Part shown: positions 1-8,689 of the stretch, piece by piece
How positions within the stretch are numbered: the stretch's first letter is position 1
Layout: each line of letters starts with the position of its first letter
Source: Beijerinckiaceae bacterium
GTDB taxonomy: Bacteria > Pseudomonadota > Alphaproteobacteria > Rhizobiales > Beijerinckiaceae
Reading direction: 5' to 3'
Length of the DNA stretch: 64,000 nucleotides
NCBI GenBank assembly: GCA_004564215.1
Contig: CP024846.1
Coordinates: forward strand, 310,001-374,000
The notes under the pieces: generated by a model
Told to the model about the DNA's origin: nothing
Databases searched by the model: none
What the model saw: only the letters and a program-made list of their open reading frames with translations
Translations under genes and position numbers: made by a program

Positions 1-240
1 TCGGCGAGCGGCTATCAGATTGCGATCGTCAAATGGTTCAATCGCACGCGCGGATTTGGTTTTTTGACCCAAGGCGAGGGTACACAGGACATCTTCGTTC
101 ATATGGAAACTTTGCGCCGTTATGGGATCGCCGAATTGCATCCGGGAGAAAGCCTCCTCGTGCGATACGGCGATGGTCCAAAGGGATTGATGGCCGCTGA
201 GGTGCGGCCCCTCGATGCGGTTCTGCCCACGCCACATTGA
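1..240 (+). CDS. Cold-shock domain protein, C-terminal part (5' end outside the window)
   Basis: The reading frame is open from the first base and ends at a TGA at 238-240, giving 79 residues. They form one complete cold-shock domain with the RNP1-like core RGFGFL and the RNP2-like core DIFVHM, which bind single-stranded RNA or DNA. The domain is preceded by open sequence, so the protein probably carries another domain upstream, as in the two-domain cold-shock proteins of alphaproteobacteria; a complete example of that type lies at 9865-10524. Its role is probably RNA chaperoning, inferred from the family. The start and promoter cannot be seen. Confidence 0.85.
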   Translation, partial: SASGYQIAIVKWFNRTRGFGFLTQGEGTQDIFVHMETLRRYGIAELHPGESLLVRYGDGPKGLMAAEVRPLDAVLPTPH

Positions 241-356
241 ATTTAGATACTGCCTGATTTGGGCTTTGAGTCGGGGCTTTGCTGGCCTAAAATAATTATC
301 GCGGCCGCAAGAGTTGAGCGCCGCGCATCAGCAATAAAGTATGGAGTCAATGGCGC

Positions 357-854
357 ATGGACCTTCTCGAGTCGGTGCGCCAGTTTTTTTTAAATATCGC
401 AATTTGCGTTGCGGCGCTTCTTCTGGGCGCGACTTCAACGGCATTTTCCCAAACCGGGAAGGCGGCGCCGCAAGGCGGCCTCGAAAAGCTTGAGATTGTC
501 ACGACGAGTGGACCTCACAGCTTTTCCGTCGAAGTCATGCGCACGGATCGACAACGTGAACGCGGCCTCATGTATCGCCGCTTCCTCCCGCCGGATCGCG
601 GGATGCTGTTCGATTTCGGAACCGAGCGGCCGATCATGATGTGGATGAAAAACACCTTCCTTTCGCTCGACATGATTTTCATTGGACGCACCGGCAAGGT
701 CGTCGGGCTTGCCGAAAACGCTGAACCATTGTCGGAAAAAATCATCCCCTCGGGCGCGCCCGCCTACGGCGTTCTAGAAGTCAATGCTGGGACAATTGCC
801 AATATTGGCGTCAAATTAGGCGACAGCATACGCCACCCGCTTTTCAACCCGTAA
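357..854 (+). CDS. DUF192 family exported protein
   Basis: This 165-residue protein belongs to the DUF192 family, whose biochemical role is unknown. It has a hydrophobic N-terminal segment (about residues 10-30) ending in a plausible signal-peptidase site near AFS-Q, so it is probably periplasmic. The family core is clear: R-GLM near residue 70, MWMKNT near 95-100, LDMIFI near 104-109 and VLEVNAG near 139-145. The ATG at 357 is the first in-frame ATG; two ATGs just upstream (341 and 350) are in another frame. The gene directly follows the cold-shock gene on the same strand, separated by 116 bp, and precedes tRNA-Pro. Confidence 0.9.
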   Translation: MDLLESVRQFFLNIAICVAALLLGATSTAFSQTGKAAPQGGLEKLEIVTTSGPHSFSVEVMRTDRQRERGLMYRRFLPPDRGMLFDFGTERPIMMWMKNTFLSLDMIFIGRTGKVVGLAENAEPLSEKIIPSGAPAYGVLEVNAGTIANIGVKLGDSIRHPLFNP

Positions 855-996
855 ACATCCCGCTTTCCAAGACAGCCAAGGCGGAGCAACCTAAGTCTCA
901 GCGGAAAAGCGATGAGTTGAGGTCGGGGGCCTTGTTCATGGCCGAGCCGCATGATAGCGAAGGCGCGGTTGAGAGGGCAGGGGCAACGTCTCCATG

Positions 997-1073
997 CGGG
1001 GTATAGCGCAGTCTGGTAGCGCGGAAGTTTTGGGTACTTCAGGTCGCAGGTTCGAATCCTGCTGCCCCGACCA
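997..1073 (+). tRNA. tRNA-Pro (anticodon TGG)
   Basis: The 77-nt cloverleaf can be folded by eye. The acceptor stem CGGGGTA pairs with TGCCCCG, the anticodon stem GAAGT/ACTTC encloses the loop TTTGGGT with anticodon TGG, and the T arm is CGCAGGTTCGAATCCTGCT. The CCA end is encoded (1071-1073). It stands alone between the DUF192 gene and the complex I accessory gene. Confidence 0.97.
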
Positions 1074-1177
1074 ATGACCCGCCGGTCCGCCCCTCGAAAA
1101 CCCCTTAGGCTGACTGGCCAAGTCAAACGAACGAGGTGGCGCCGGCTAGCCGTTTTCATTCAAATCGGATTGTTCAC

Positions 1178-1483
1178 ATGACTGCACGCATATACCGTCC
1201 GTCCCGGACTGCGACCCAATCAGGTTTTGCCCGCACCAAACATTGGGTTTTGGAATTCGAACCCGCCGAACCTCGCCAGATTGACCCGTTGATGGGCTGG
1301 ACCAGTTCAGGCGACATGGATAGCCAGATTCGGCTGAGTTTCGCCACCAAGGAAGAAGCGATCGCCTACGCCGAGCGCAAAGGTCTCAGCTACCGTGTCG
1401 AGGAACCCCAATCGCCCACGCGACAGCTCCTTTCCTATTCCGACAATTTCAGAACGACCCGTCTGGATCAATGGACCCACTGA
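1178..1483 (+). CDS. NDUFS4-like accessory subunit of NADH dehydrogenase (complex I)
   Basis: The 101-residue product matches the ETC complex I conserved-region family, homologous to mitochondrial NDUFS4 (18 kDa). The features are the start MTARIYRPSRTATQSG, the segment WVLEFEPAEPRQIDPLMGWTSS (residues about 28-50), and the C-terminal part with a conserved YAERKGLSYRV stretch and the ending DNFRTTRLDQWTH. In alphaproteobacteria this protein binds the peripheral arm of complex I at the cytoplasmic side of the membrane. An upstream in-frame ATG at 1136 exists, but ATG 1178 gives the normal length and N-terminus. It stands alone between two tRNA genes, away from any nuo operon. Confidence 0.92.
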   Translation: MTARIYRPSRTATQSGFARTKHWVLEFEPAEPRQIDPLMGWTSSGDMDSQIRLSFATKEEAIAYAERKGLSYRVEEPQSPTRQLLSYSDNFRTTRLDQWTH

Positions 1484-1554
1484 CGCCGCAGCTCCCTCAG
1501 ACAATATAAAGACTGAAAGTTAGCTGGTTTCGTCGGTTCGAGACGAAGGACATT

Positions 1555-1631
1555 GGCTCCGTAGCTCAGCTGGATAGAGCAGCCGCCTTCTAAGCGGCAG
1601 GTCGCAGGTTCGAGCCCTGCCGGAGTCGCCA
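1555..1631 (+). tRNA. tRNA-Arg (anticodon TCT)
   Basis: The 77-nt cloverleaf has the acceptor stem GGCTCCG/CGGAGTC with one G-T pair. The D arm is GCTCAGCTGGATAGAGC. The anticodon stem GCCGC/GCGGC has the loop CTTCTAA with anticodon TCT, and the T arm is CGCAGGTTCGAGCCCTGCC. CCA is encoded at 1629-1631. This tRNA reads AGA/AGG, which are rare codons in the GC-rich genes around it. Confidence 0.97.
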
Positions 1632-1670
1632 TCCCACGACTCAATTGAAATGCGTTTTCCCCTAGGTTGT

Positions 1671-1778
1671 GATGAGGAAAAGTGGAAACCGGTTTTCCAC
1701 CCGCATCCCGCTCTAAGCTTTTGGAATCGATCACGTTCATGATTTTGGATTGAGTCAATCCAAAATCATCGTGATCTA
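1671..1778. repeat. 108-bp structured intergenic repeat, family A, copy 1
   Basis: This copy differs from 40019-40126 at only three positions. It contains two dyads. The first is the GGAAACCGGTTTTCC region. The second is a long hairpin (1729-1776) made of GATCACG/CGTGATC, a 3-nt bulge and a perfect 15-bp stem (1739-1753 with 1755-1769) closed around a single base. It lies between tRNA-Arg and rlpA. Neither copy has a convincing reading frame. It resembles the palindromic intergenic elements common in Rhizobiales. Confidence 0.9.
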
Positions 1779-2086
1779 GGGGGTTTAACTTCTGTGGCGC
1801 AAGCACAACGAACCACCGTGTCGAGATCCCGCGCGCCATTTCACAGCGACTGTTGCAAAAATGCATAACATCTTGATATTATTTATATTAATGTTTCATT
1901 TACCTCGATTTTGAAGGCAATTGCGGGGCGTCGGTGCCCGAATTCAGCCTGATTTGGCCTCTCTCCTATCCTTCGGCTTTGCCATAGTTTTAAGTCCTCG
2001 GTAACCCCAGGGTGCAAAACTGCTGGTTTGCCTGCGTCGAAATCGGCAAGGGTCCGCCCCGCGGTCCTAAGTCGTCAGCGAAGGGG
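1779..2086. other. Noncoding stretch upstream of rlpA
   Basis: About 300 bases follow the repeat without a supported gene. The first part (1850-1910) is clearly more AT-rich than the surroundings and may hold the rlpA promoter, but no convincing -35/-10 pair could be assigned. The frame of rlpA is open from a GTG at 2012, so part of this stretch could be coding if that start is used. Confidence 0.5.
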
Positions 2087-2950
2087 ATGCGAGTGAGGGC
2101 GAGGCAACTCTTGGGTGTTTCGACACAAATATGCGCCAAATCCCTGCGGCTTATGCCCTTGGTCCGCGCGTCGCGCGGTCTGGCGATCGCCGGCGTGGCT
2201 GGGATCGTTGGCTTGAGCCTTGGGGGATGCGCCCAGCAACCCCAACGTTTGGCTTCAGGGTCAAATTCCAAAGAGTATTTTCCGAGCTCCGTCTATGGGC
2301 GGGCGAGCCCCCGCGTCGTGGCCGAAGGCGAACCCGTCCCACGTGGCGGCGGAGTTTATATGGTCGGAAAGCCCTATTCGGTTGCGGGCCACACCTATTA
2401 TCCGAGCGAAAAGCACTATGCGCAGATTGGCCTCGCCTCCTGGTACGGCACTGCGTTTCATGGCCGCCGCACGGCCAACGGCGAAGTTTATGATTGCGAC
2501 TCGATTTCCGCGGCGCATCCGACCATGCCGCTCCCAAGCTATGCGCGGGTCACAAATCTCCGCAATAATCATTCTCTCATCGTGCGCGTGAACGATCGCG
2601 GTCCTTTCAGTCCCGATCGCATCATGGATGTCTCGCGCAAGGCCGCCGAGGCGCTGGATTTCCGCCATTCCGGTACATCGCGCGTCAAGGTTGAATATAT
2701 TGGCGCAGCGGGCCTTGCCGGTTCAAACGACGAGAAACTGCTCGCAACCTTGCGAACCGACGGCCCCGCCACCCTGGTTGCGGGCGATAGCCGCGAGCGG
2801 AGCAAAGTGGCTGACTATGCCGCCTCGATCCCCGCGTCAGAGCCTGAGGCAATTGGGCGCCGTTTCGCTCAGGGTACACCTTTGCCGCCGGCCCGCCCGT
2901 TCGATCTCGGCACCATTCCAGGTGCGGGCGTCCCCATCGCAATGCGCTAG
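2087..2950 (+). CDS. rlpA: RlpA-like lipoprotein, septal ring lytic transglycosylase family
   Basis: The protein has a lipoprotein signal ending in the lipobox LGGC and, around residues 110-210, the double-psi beta-barrel core of RlpA: ASWYGTAFHGRRTANGEVYD, then PLPSYARVTN, then VRVNDRGPFSPDRIMDVSRKAAEALDF. RlpA cleaves naked (denuded) glycan strands at the division septum or cell poles and is anchored in the outer membrane. The C-terminal SPOR domain found in many RlpA proteins is absent; the tail is proline/alanine-rich. The start is uncertain. GTG 2012 and ATG 2087 give a long basic leader, while ATG 2153 gives an ideal 26-residue lipoprotein signal. ATG 2087 has GGGG directly in front with too little spacing. 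Confidence 0.85.
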   Translation: MRVRARQLLGVSTQICAKSLRLMPLVRASRGLAIAGVAGIVGLSLGGCAQQPQRLASGSNSKEYFPSSVYGRASPRVVAEGEPVPRGGGVYMVGKPYSVAGHTYYPSEKHYAQIGLASWYGTAFHGRRTANGEVYDCDSISAAHPTMPLPSYARVTNLRNNHSLIVRVNDRGPFSPDRIMDVSRKAAEALDFRHSGTSRVKVEYIGAAGLAGSNDEKLLATLRTDGPATLVAGDSRERSKVADYAASIPASEPEAIGRRFAQGTPLPPARPFDLGTIPGAGVPIAMR

Positions 2951-3227
2951 TTATTTTAAAAATTAGGCAAATATTGATCTGCCGCAACGACACTGAAACG
3001 GCAAACTGGATTGGTGCTTGGCGAGGATTCAAGTATTTGCTGCGCCGCAGGTCATTTTAAGCATCAGATTGGCATCGGGCATTGATCGCCTCTGCGCCGC
3101 AAGGTACGACGATCAAGCGAGAGGAAGGTGGAACTGGCCGCTGACCTGCTCAATTTGACGTGGTTCCTGTGGATTTCCAAACCCGGGCGCGCTGAGCCGG
3201 AACGGAAGTCCTGCTTGGCGGTGCGCA

Positions 3228-4460
3228 ATGGAAATTAATGGTTTGAACGCTCGTTTTTTATTTATCAGATTTGGCTTCGGCTTCCGCCCCATCCTTGCGG
3301 CACTGCTGGCAACCGTCCTTCTGATCCTCGCGGGTCGCTTTGAGCCGGCCCTCGCCCAAACCATTCAAACCAGTGTCCCACACGCGATTTTGCTCGACTC
3401 GGCGACGCATAGCGTCCTGTTCGAGAAGGATGCCGATGGTCTCGTCACCCCGGCCTCCACAGCAAAGGTCATGACCGCCGAAATCGTATTTCACGAACTG
3501 AGCCTTGGTCACCTAAAGCTCGACGATCAATTCCTGATCAGTGAAAACGCCTGGCGCTTCGGCGGGGCGCCGTCGCGGGGGTCCAGCATGTTTGCTGCCC
3601 TCAACAGCCAGGTCAGAGTGGAGGATTTGATCCGGGGCCTCGTGATTGTCTCAGGCAATGATGCCGCGATCGCGCTTGCCGAGGGCATCGCCGGGTCAGA
3701 AGGCGCCTTCGCCACGCTGATGACGAAGCGCGCGCGCGAGCTTGGATTGGAACATTCGACCTATACAAATTCATGGGGCAGGGGGGATCCCGAACAAAAA
3801 GTAACTCCCCGGGACATGACCATGCTCGCCAACCACGTCATTGAAACCTACCCGGAACTTTACAAATATTTCGGTGAAAAAGAGTTCACTTGGAACAAGA
3901 TCAGGCAGACAAACCGCAACCCATTGTTGACGATGGATCTCGGTGCTGATGGGCTCAAGACCGGCAACATCGACGAAAGCGGCTACGGCCTCGTCGGCTC
4001 TGCGGTGCAAAATGGCCAACGCTTGATTCTGGCGCTTTACGGCGCGTCGAGTGCCAAGGAGCGTGCCGACGAAGCGCGAAAGATTTTTCTTTGGGGATTT
4101 CGTTCGTTTGACTCCAAACCGATTTTTCAAGCCGGCGAAGTCATCGGCGGCGCCAAGGTCTACGGCGGCGACATTTCCTCCGTGCCGCTCGTCGCCGATC
4201 GAGACGTCAAGATTCTCGTACCCCGAAACGCAACCGAAAAACTCACCGGGCGGATCGTTTACACTGGCCCTCTCATCGCGCCGGTCGAAGAGGGCAAGGA
4301 AGTTGCGCGCTTGAAGATATTTCGAGGAACGGCGCAGGTCCTCGACATGCCGCTGAAAACAGCGGCCGCCGTCGCGCAGGGTTCATTGCCGCGCCGGGCG
4401 ATGGATGCGGGGATGGAATATGCGACCGTGGTCATCCGTAAATATGTCGCCAAAAAATGA
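3228..4460 (+). CDS. D-alanyl-D-alanine carboxypeptidase, PBP5/6 (S11) family
   Basis: This 410-residue penicillin-binding protein trims the terminal D-alanine of peptidoglycan pentapeptides in the periplasm. A signal peptide covers about residues 1-43, ending ALA-QT. The three active-site motifs are visible: S77-T-A-K80, S142-G-N144 and K244-T-G246. The C-terminal third (from about 300) corresponds to the beta-rich domain of PBP5, and the last residues form a basic helix likely to touch the membrane. Its TGA overlaps the ATG of tmk, so the two are translationally coupled. It heads the operon with tmk, holB, metG, tatD and a metallo-hydrolase. Confidence 0.95.
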   Translation: MEINGLNARFLFIRFGFGFRPILAALLATVLLILAGRFEPALAQTIQTSVPHAILLDSATHSVLFEKDADGLVTPASTAKVMTAEIVFHELSLGHLKLDDQFLISENAWRFGGAPSRGSSMFAALNSQVRVEDLIRGLVIVSGNDAAIALAEGIAGSEGAFATLMTKRARELGLEHSTYTNSWGRGDPEQKVTPRDMTMLANHVIETYPELYKYFGEKEFTWNKIRQTNRNPLLTMDLGADGLKTGNIDESGYGLVGSAVQNGQRLILALYGASSAKERADEARKIFLWGFRSFDSKPIFQAGEVIGGAKVYGGDISSVPLVADRDVKILVPRNATEKLTGRIVYTGPLIAPVEEGKEVARLKIFRGTAQVLDMPLKTAAAVAQGSLPRRAMDAGMEYATVVIRKYVAKK

Positions 4461-5158
4461 GTGAATTGTCCGCCCAAGCCCATGCTCTCAAGGAACGTGG
4501 CGGTTTCATAACCCTCGAAGGTGGCGAAGGCGTGGGCAAATCCACCCAGGTCAACCATCTCTTGAACAGTTTGCGGCGGGCGGGCGTCGGCGCCATCGGA
4601 ACGCGGGAACCGGGCGGATCTCCGGGCGCGGAAATTTTGCGCAAGGTGCTGTTGTCTGGCCGCGTCGAGCCACTGGGACCGGCAGCCGAAGCGATCCTTT
4701 TTTCGGCCGCGAGAATCGATCATATCGACAAAACGATTGAACCCGCTCTGGCGGCGGGAACCTGGGTGGTTTGCGACCGGTTCGCGGATTCGACAACGGT
4801 CTATCAAGGCGCGCGCGGGCAGGTCGACCCTCGTTTCCTGCGGGCGTTGGAACGGATTACCTTGGGCGACATACGGCCCGATTTGACCTTGATTCTCGAC
4901 CTTCCGGCCGCCGAAGGACTAGCCCGCGCGCGGCAGAGGCGACTCGATGGTGAAGATACCGATCGGTTCGAAAACGAGGATTTGCAGTTTCATGAAGGTC
5001 TGCGTGCTGGCTATCTGTCCATTGCCGCGGCGGATCCGGTGCGCTGTATGGTGATCGACGCGGCCGGATCCGAGGATGATGTCGCCCGGTCGATCTTCGA
5101 TGCGGTTTCCAGCCGTTTGCTGCCGCCGGCGGCGCTGAAACAGGCCAGCGGTGGCTAG
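4457..5158 (+). CDS. tmk: Thymidylate kinase
   Basis: The 233-residue enzyme phosphorylates dTMP to dTDP with ATP in the cytoplasm. The P-loop GGEGVGKST sits at residues 22-30, TREPGGSPGAE follows near 50, the DR motif CDRFADSTTVYQG is near 108, and the arginine-rich LID region is near 155-165. The length is normal. The ATG overlaps the stop of the upstream carboxypeptidase gene by four bases (ATGA), and the end overlaps holB by eight. The order tmk-holB-metG-tatD is common in alphaproteobacteria. thyA, which makes dTMP, is at 45914. Confidence 0.97.
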   Translation: MSELSAQAHALKERGGFITLEGGEGVGKSTQVNHLLNSLRRAGVGAIGTREPGGSPGAEILRKVLLSGRVEPLGPAAEAILFSAARIDHIDKTIEPALAAGTWVVCDRFADSTTVYQGARGQVDPRFLRALERITLGDIRPDLTLILDLPAAEGLARARQRRLDGEDTDRFENEDLQFHEGLRAGYLSIAAADPVRCMVIDAAGSEDDVARSIFDAVSSRLLPPAALKQASGG

Positions 5159-6254
5159 GGTAACGGCCCAAAAAGCAATCGAGGCGAGTCCGGAAACGGA
5201 CCGTTTTGAAGACACCCCACACCCCCGCGAAAACTACGCCTTTTTCGGGCATGACGCCTTCGAGCAGGAGGTGTTCCAGTCCTATCTGTCCGGACATTTG
5301 CCGCAGGCCCTCATCATTGGCGGGCCGGTCGGCATTGGTAAAGCTACCGCCGCCTGGCGGCTCGCCCGTTTCGTCTTGGCGAACCCGGACCCGGCACGCT
5401 TGGACACTGGACAGGAGCCGGGGCTCTTTGTACCGGGCGATCATCCCGTTTCCCGCCAAATCGCGGCTCTCTCCCACCCTGATCTCATTGTTCTGCGGCG
5501 GGAATGGAATGCCGAAACGAAAAAGCCTTTCACGCAAATTTCGGTTGAAGACGTCCGCCGCGCCATCCACCTGTTTCAGCAGGCGGCGGGACGAGGCGGC
5601 TACCGGGTCTGCATCATTGACTGCGCCGAGGACCTCAATCTTTCCAGCGCCAATGCGCTTTTGAAGCTGATCGAGGAACCGCCGCCGCGTTCGCTGTTCC
5701 TCATTGTCGCGCATCGGCCCGGTCGGATGCTTGCAACGCTGCGCTCCCGCTGCCGCAGGATGAGTCTGAAGCCGCTGGGCGGGGCCGACGTCGAGCGCGT
5801 CGTGGCGGCGCTCGGCTCCCCCTGGGCGGAGGCCGAATCGGCGCGACTTCAGGCTGCGATCGCACGCGGCCATGGTTCGATGCATGACGTGCTGAGGCTC
5901 CTCGACGAGCGGGGACTGGAACTCGACACAAATCTGCGCCGGATGCTGGCGGATCTTCCCCTGATCGATTGGGGCGGGGTCCATGCGTTGGCGGATCGGA
6001 TCAGCCTGCGCACCAACAGCAAAGATTACGAGACCATGCTCTCCGTGATCGAGGATTGGCTCGATACACAGGTTCGCGGCGGCGCCGAGACCATTCAGGT
6101 CAATCCTGCGCGCCGGCTTGCACCCTATGCGCTTGTATGGGAAAAACTGGCCGAGACAGCGCGTGAGACCGAGACGTTCAATCTCGACAGGCGGCCGCTT
6201 GTTCTCTCCCTTTTCGCCGATTTGGCGGCGGCCACGCGAGCTTTCCTATCCTGA
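5151..6254 (+). CDS. holB: DNA polymerase III delta prime subunit
   Basis: The 367-residue AAA+ protein is the delta prime subunit of the clamp loader, which loads the beta clamp at replication forks. It shows a degenerate Walker A (GPVGIGKAT, residues 58-66), the stretch SANALLKLIEEPP and the sensor motif LRSRCRRMSL near residue 198. The GTG start at 5151 overlaps the last eight bases of tmk, indicating coupled translation. No four-cysteine zinc module is visible in the N-terminal domain, unlike the E. coli protein. Confidence 0.93.
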   Translation: MARVTAQKAIEASPETDRFEDTPHPRENYAFFGHDAFEQEVFQSYLSGHLPQALIIGGPVGIGKATAAWRLARFVLANPDPARLDTGQEPGLFVPGDHPVSRQIAALSHPDLIVLRREWNAETKKPFTQISVEDVRRAIHLFQQAAGRGGYRVCIIDCAEDLNLSSANALLKLIEEPPPRSLFLIVAHRPGRMLATLRSRCRRMSLKPLGGADVERVVAALGSPWAEAESARLQAAIARGHGSMHDVLRLLDERGLELDTNLRRMLADLPLIDWGGVHALADRISLRTNSKDYETMLSVIEDWLDTQVRGGAETIQVNPARRLAPYALVWEKLAETARETETFNLDRRPLVLSLFADLAAATRAFLS

Positions 6255-6311
6255 ACAAGACAGGAGCGGGGCCGTTTTCGGCGGCCACGCGAAGCTTGAG
6301 ATAGCCAGTTC

Positions 6312-7868
6312 ATGAGTGACCGTCCCAAATTCTATATTACGACCGCGATCCCTTACGCCAATGGCGCACCGCATATTGGGCACGCCTATGAGCGGATCGC
6401 GACGGACGCCATCGCACGATTCAAAAAATTGGACGGTTATGAAGTTCTCTTCGTGACGGGAATGGACGAGCACGGCCAGAAAATGCAGCAGACGGCGGCC
6501 AAGGAAGGCCTGACACCGCAAGAGCTTGCCGACCGCACCGCGGCGCAATTTGAGAACATGGGCGCCGTCCTCGAAGCAAAAGCCGACGACATTGTGCGCA
6601 CCACCCAGCCACGCCACCACGCCGCCTCCAGCGAACTCTGGAACCGGATGGTCGCGCGGGGAGATATTTATCTGTCCAAATATCCGGGCTGGTATTCGGT
6701 TCGCGACGAAGCTTTCTTTGACGAATCCGAGCTGACCGAAGGGCCGGGCGGCGCCCGTCTTGCGCCGACGGGGGCGCCGGTCGAATGGGTCGAGGAAGAA
6801 AGCTACTACTTCAAGCTTTCCGCCTACCAGGACCGTCTGTTGCGACTCTACCGGGAGCGCCCCGATTTTGTGATCCCGGAAAAATATCGCAATGAAATTA
6901 TCGCTTTCGTCGAACGCGGGTTGACCGATCTTTCGATCAGCCGATCGACATTCGCCTGGGGCATTCCCGTGCCCAACGATCCTCGGCACGTCATGTATGT
7001 CTGGGTCGATGCTTTAACCAATTACATCACCGGCACGGGCTTTCCCGATCCAGCGGCGCCGCGCGCAAAATTCTGGCCGGCCGACGCGCATGTGATCGGC
7101 AAGGACATTACCCGGTTTCATGCCATCTATTGGCCGGCCTTCCTGATGTCGGCCGGCGTTACCTTGCCAAAGCAGATCGTCGTCCATGGGTTTTTGTTCA
7201 ACCGCGGCGAGAAAATGTCGAAATCGGTGGGCAATGTGATCGACCCGCTGGCGCTTGCCGGCCACTATGGGGTCGACCAGTTCCGCTATTTCTTGCTCCG
7301 CGAAGTGCCTTTTGGTCAGGACGGCAATTATTCGCATGAAGCCATCGTGAGCCGAATCAATGCCGATCTCGCCAATGACCTCGGCAATCTCGCTCAGCGC
7401 TCCCTGTCCATGCTGGCCAAGAATTGTGACGGGAAACTGCCCACGCCCGGTGCATTTAGCGAGGCCGACCGTTCCTTGCTCGCGCAGGCAGCCGCCCTGC
7501 CGGCCAAGTCCCGCACGGCAATCCAGGACTATTCCTTGCATATGATCTTGACCGAGATCTGGCGCGTTGTCGGTGAGGCAAATCGCTATTTTGCCAGTGA
7601 AGAACCTTGGACCAAACGCAAGAGCGACCCAGCACGGATGGAAACAATTCTCTTTGTGACCGCGGAGGTCCTGCGGATCGTGGCGATCGTGACGCAGCCC
7701 TTTATGCCCGCTTCGATGGAAAAACTTCTCGACCTTTTGAGCGTTTCAAAACATGCACGAAATTTCGCCGACGCCGAAGTGACTCCAGGTCTTACGGCGG
7801 GAGCGGCTTTACCCGCCCCGTCACCCATTTTCCCGCGCTATATCGAACCGGAACCAGCCGAAGCATAA
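6312..7868 (+). CDS. metG: Methionyl-tRNA synthetase
   Basis: This class I aminoacyl-tRNA synthetase charges tRNA-Met. It has the HIGH motif at residues 21-24 within [14 protein letters not shown], and KMSKS at 301-305. At 518 residues it is the short form. It lacks the C-terminal tRNA-binding (EMAP-like) domain, and the connective region around residues 125-160 lacks zinc-binding cysteines. The C-terminal half (about 375-500) is the helical anticodon-binding domain. ATG 6312 is 57 bp after holB, in the same operon. Confidence 0.97.
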   Translation: MSDRPKFYITTAIPYANGAPHIGHAYERIATDAIARFKKLDGYEVLFVTGMDEHGQKMQQTAAKEGLTPQELADRTAAQFENMGAVLEAKADDIVRTTQPRHHAASSELWNRMVARGDIYLSKYPGWYSVRDEAFFDESELTEGPGGARLAPTGAPVEWVEEESYYFKLSAYQDRLLRLYRERPDFVIPEKYRNEIIAFVERGLTDLSISRSTFAWGIPVPNDPRHVMYVWVDALTNYITGTGFPDPAAPRAKFWPADAHVIGKDITRFHAIYWPAFLMSAGVTLPKQIVVHGFLFNRGEKMSKSVGNVIDPLALAGHYGVDQFRYFLLREVPFGQDGNYSHEAIVSRINADLANDLGNLAQRSLSMLAKNCDGKLPTPGAFSEADRSLLAQAAALPAKSRTAIQDYSLHMILTEIWRVVGEANRYFASEEPWTKRKSDPARMETILFVTAEVLRIVAIVTQPFMPASMEKLLDLLSVSKHARNFADAEVTPGLTAGAALPAPSPIFPRYIEPEPAEA

Positions 7869-7888
7869 TCAATTTTCGGAAACCAGCC

Positions 7889-8689
7889 ATGTTGATCGAC
7901 AGTCACTGTCATCTCGATTTCCCTGATTTTGCGGCCGAGCGTGACGCAGTGATCGCGCGCGCACGCGCCGCCGGATTGAGGAGAATGATCACGATCTCGA
8001 CGCGCACAGACGCGTTTGCGAGCATTAGTCAAATCGCGGAGACCTATCCGGAGGTGTTTTGCACCGTCGGCACGCATCCGCACCATGCGCATGAAGAAGC
8101 CGAAGTCAGCGCCGACCGTTTGGTCGAGTTGGCGCGTCATCCAAAATGCGTCGGCATCGGTGAAACCGGGCTCGACTATCATTATGACAAGCCGCCCCGC
8201 GACATTGCGGAACGCGTGTTTCGCACCCATATCGCGGCGGCCCGTCAAACCGGTTTGCCGATTGTCATTCATGCCCGTGACGCCGACGCCGATATTGCCG
8301 CGATCCTGCGGGAGGAAATGGGGAAGGGGCCGTTCAAAGGCCTCCTTCATTGCTTCACCTCGTCGCCCATGCTGGCCGAAACCGGATTGTCGCTGGGGCT
8401 CTGCATTTCATTTTCGGGGATTTTGACGTTCAAGAATTCTCAATCCTTGCGCGAAATCGCCCACACCGTCCCGATGGATCGCTTGCTGGTGGAGACGGAT
8501 GCGCCCTATCTGGCGCCGGTGCCTCATCGCGGAAAGCGCAATGAACCGGCGTTTGTCGCGGCAACCGCACAGGTGCTTGCCGACGTTAAGGGCGTCTCCT
8601 TGGAGACCCTTGCCGCCACGACCAGCGCCAATGCGCTGCGCCTGTTCGACAAAATGACGCCGCCGGCTGTGGACGCGGAGGCCGCGTGA
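7889..8689 (+). CDS. tatD: TatD family metal-dependent hydrolase
   Basis: The 266-residue TIM-barrel protein carries all family motifs in order: DSHCHLDF at the N-terminus (metal ligands H6 and H8), TVGTHPHHA, GIGETGLDYHYD, IHARDADAD, HCFTSS and ETDAPYLAPVPHRGKRNEP. Family members are Mg-dependent DNases (3'-5' exonuclease activity) or related hydrolases. The frame is open far upstream (from 7607, inside metG), but ATG 7889, preceded by GGAAA and giving MLIDSHCH, is the family start. Only 20 bp separate it from metG. Its stop overlaps the next gene by four bases. Confidence 0.94.
   Translation: MLIDSHCHLDFPDFAAERDAVIARARAAGLRRMITISTRTDAFASISQIAETYPEVFCTVGTHPHHAHEEAEVSADRLVELARHPKCVGIGETGLDYHYDKPPRDIAERVFRTHIAAARQTGLPIVIHARDADADIAAILREEMGKGPFKGLLHCFTSSPMLAETGLSLGLCISFSGILTFKNSQSLREIAHTVPMDRLLVETDAPYLAPVPHRGKRNEPAFVAATAQVLADVKGVSLETLAATTSANALRLFDKMTPPAVDAEAA

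Noticed and set aside
1468..1866. Minus-strand frame covering tRNA-Arg and the family A repeat
   Set aside because: It runs through a tRNA gene and a structured repeat; the same peptide appears from the other repeat copy at 40 kb, so it reflects the repeat and not a protein.
4857..5984. Long open frame on the minus strand (375 codons) opposite tmk and holB
   Set aside because: It is a shadow of two strongly supported genes and shows no domain or ribosome site.
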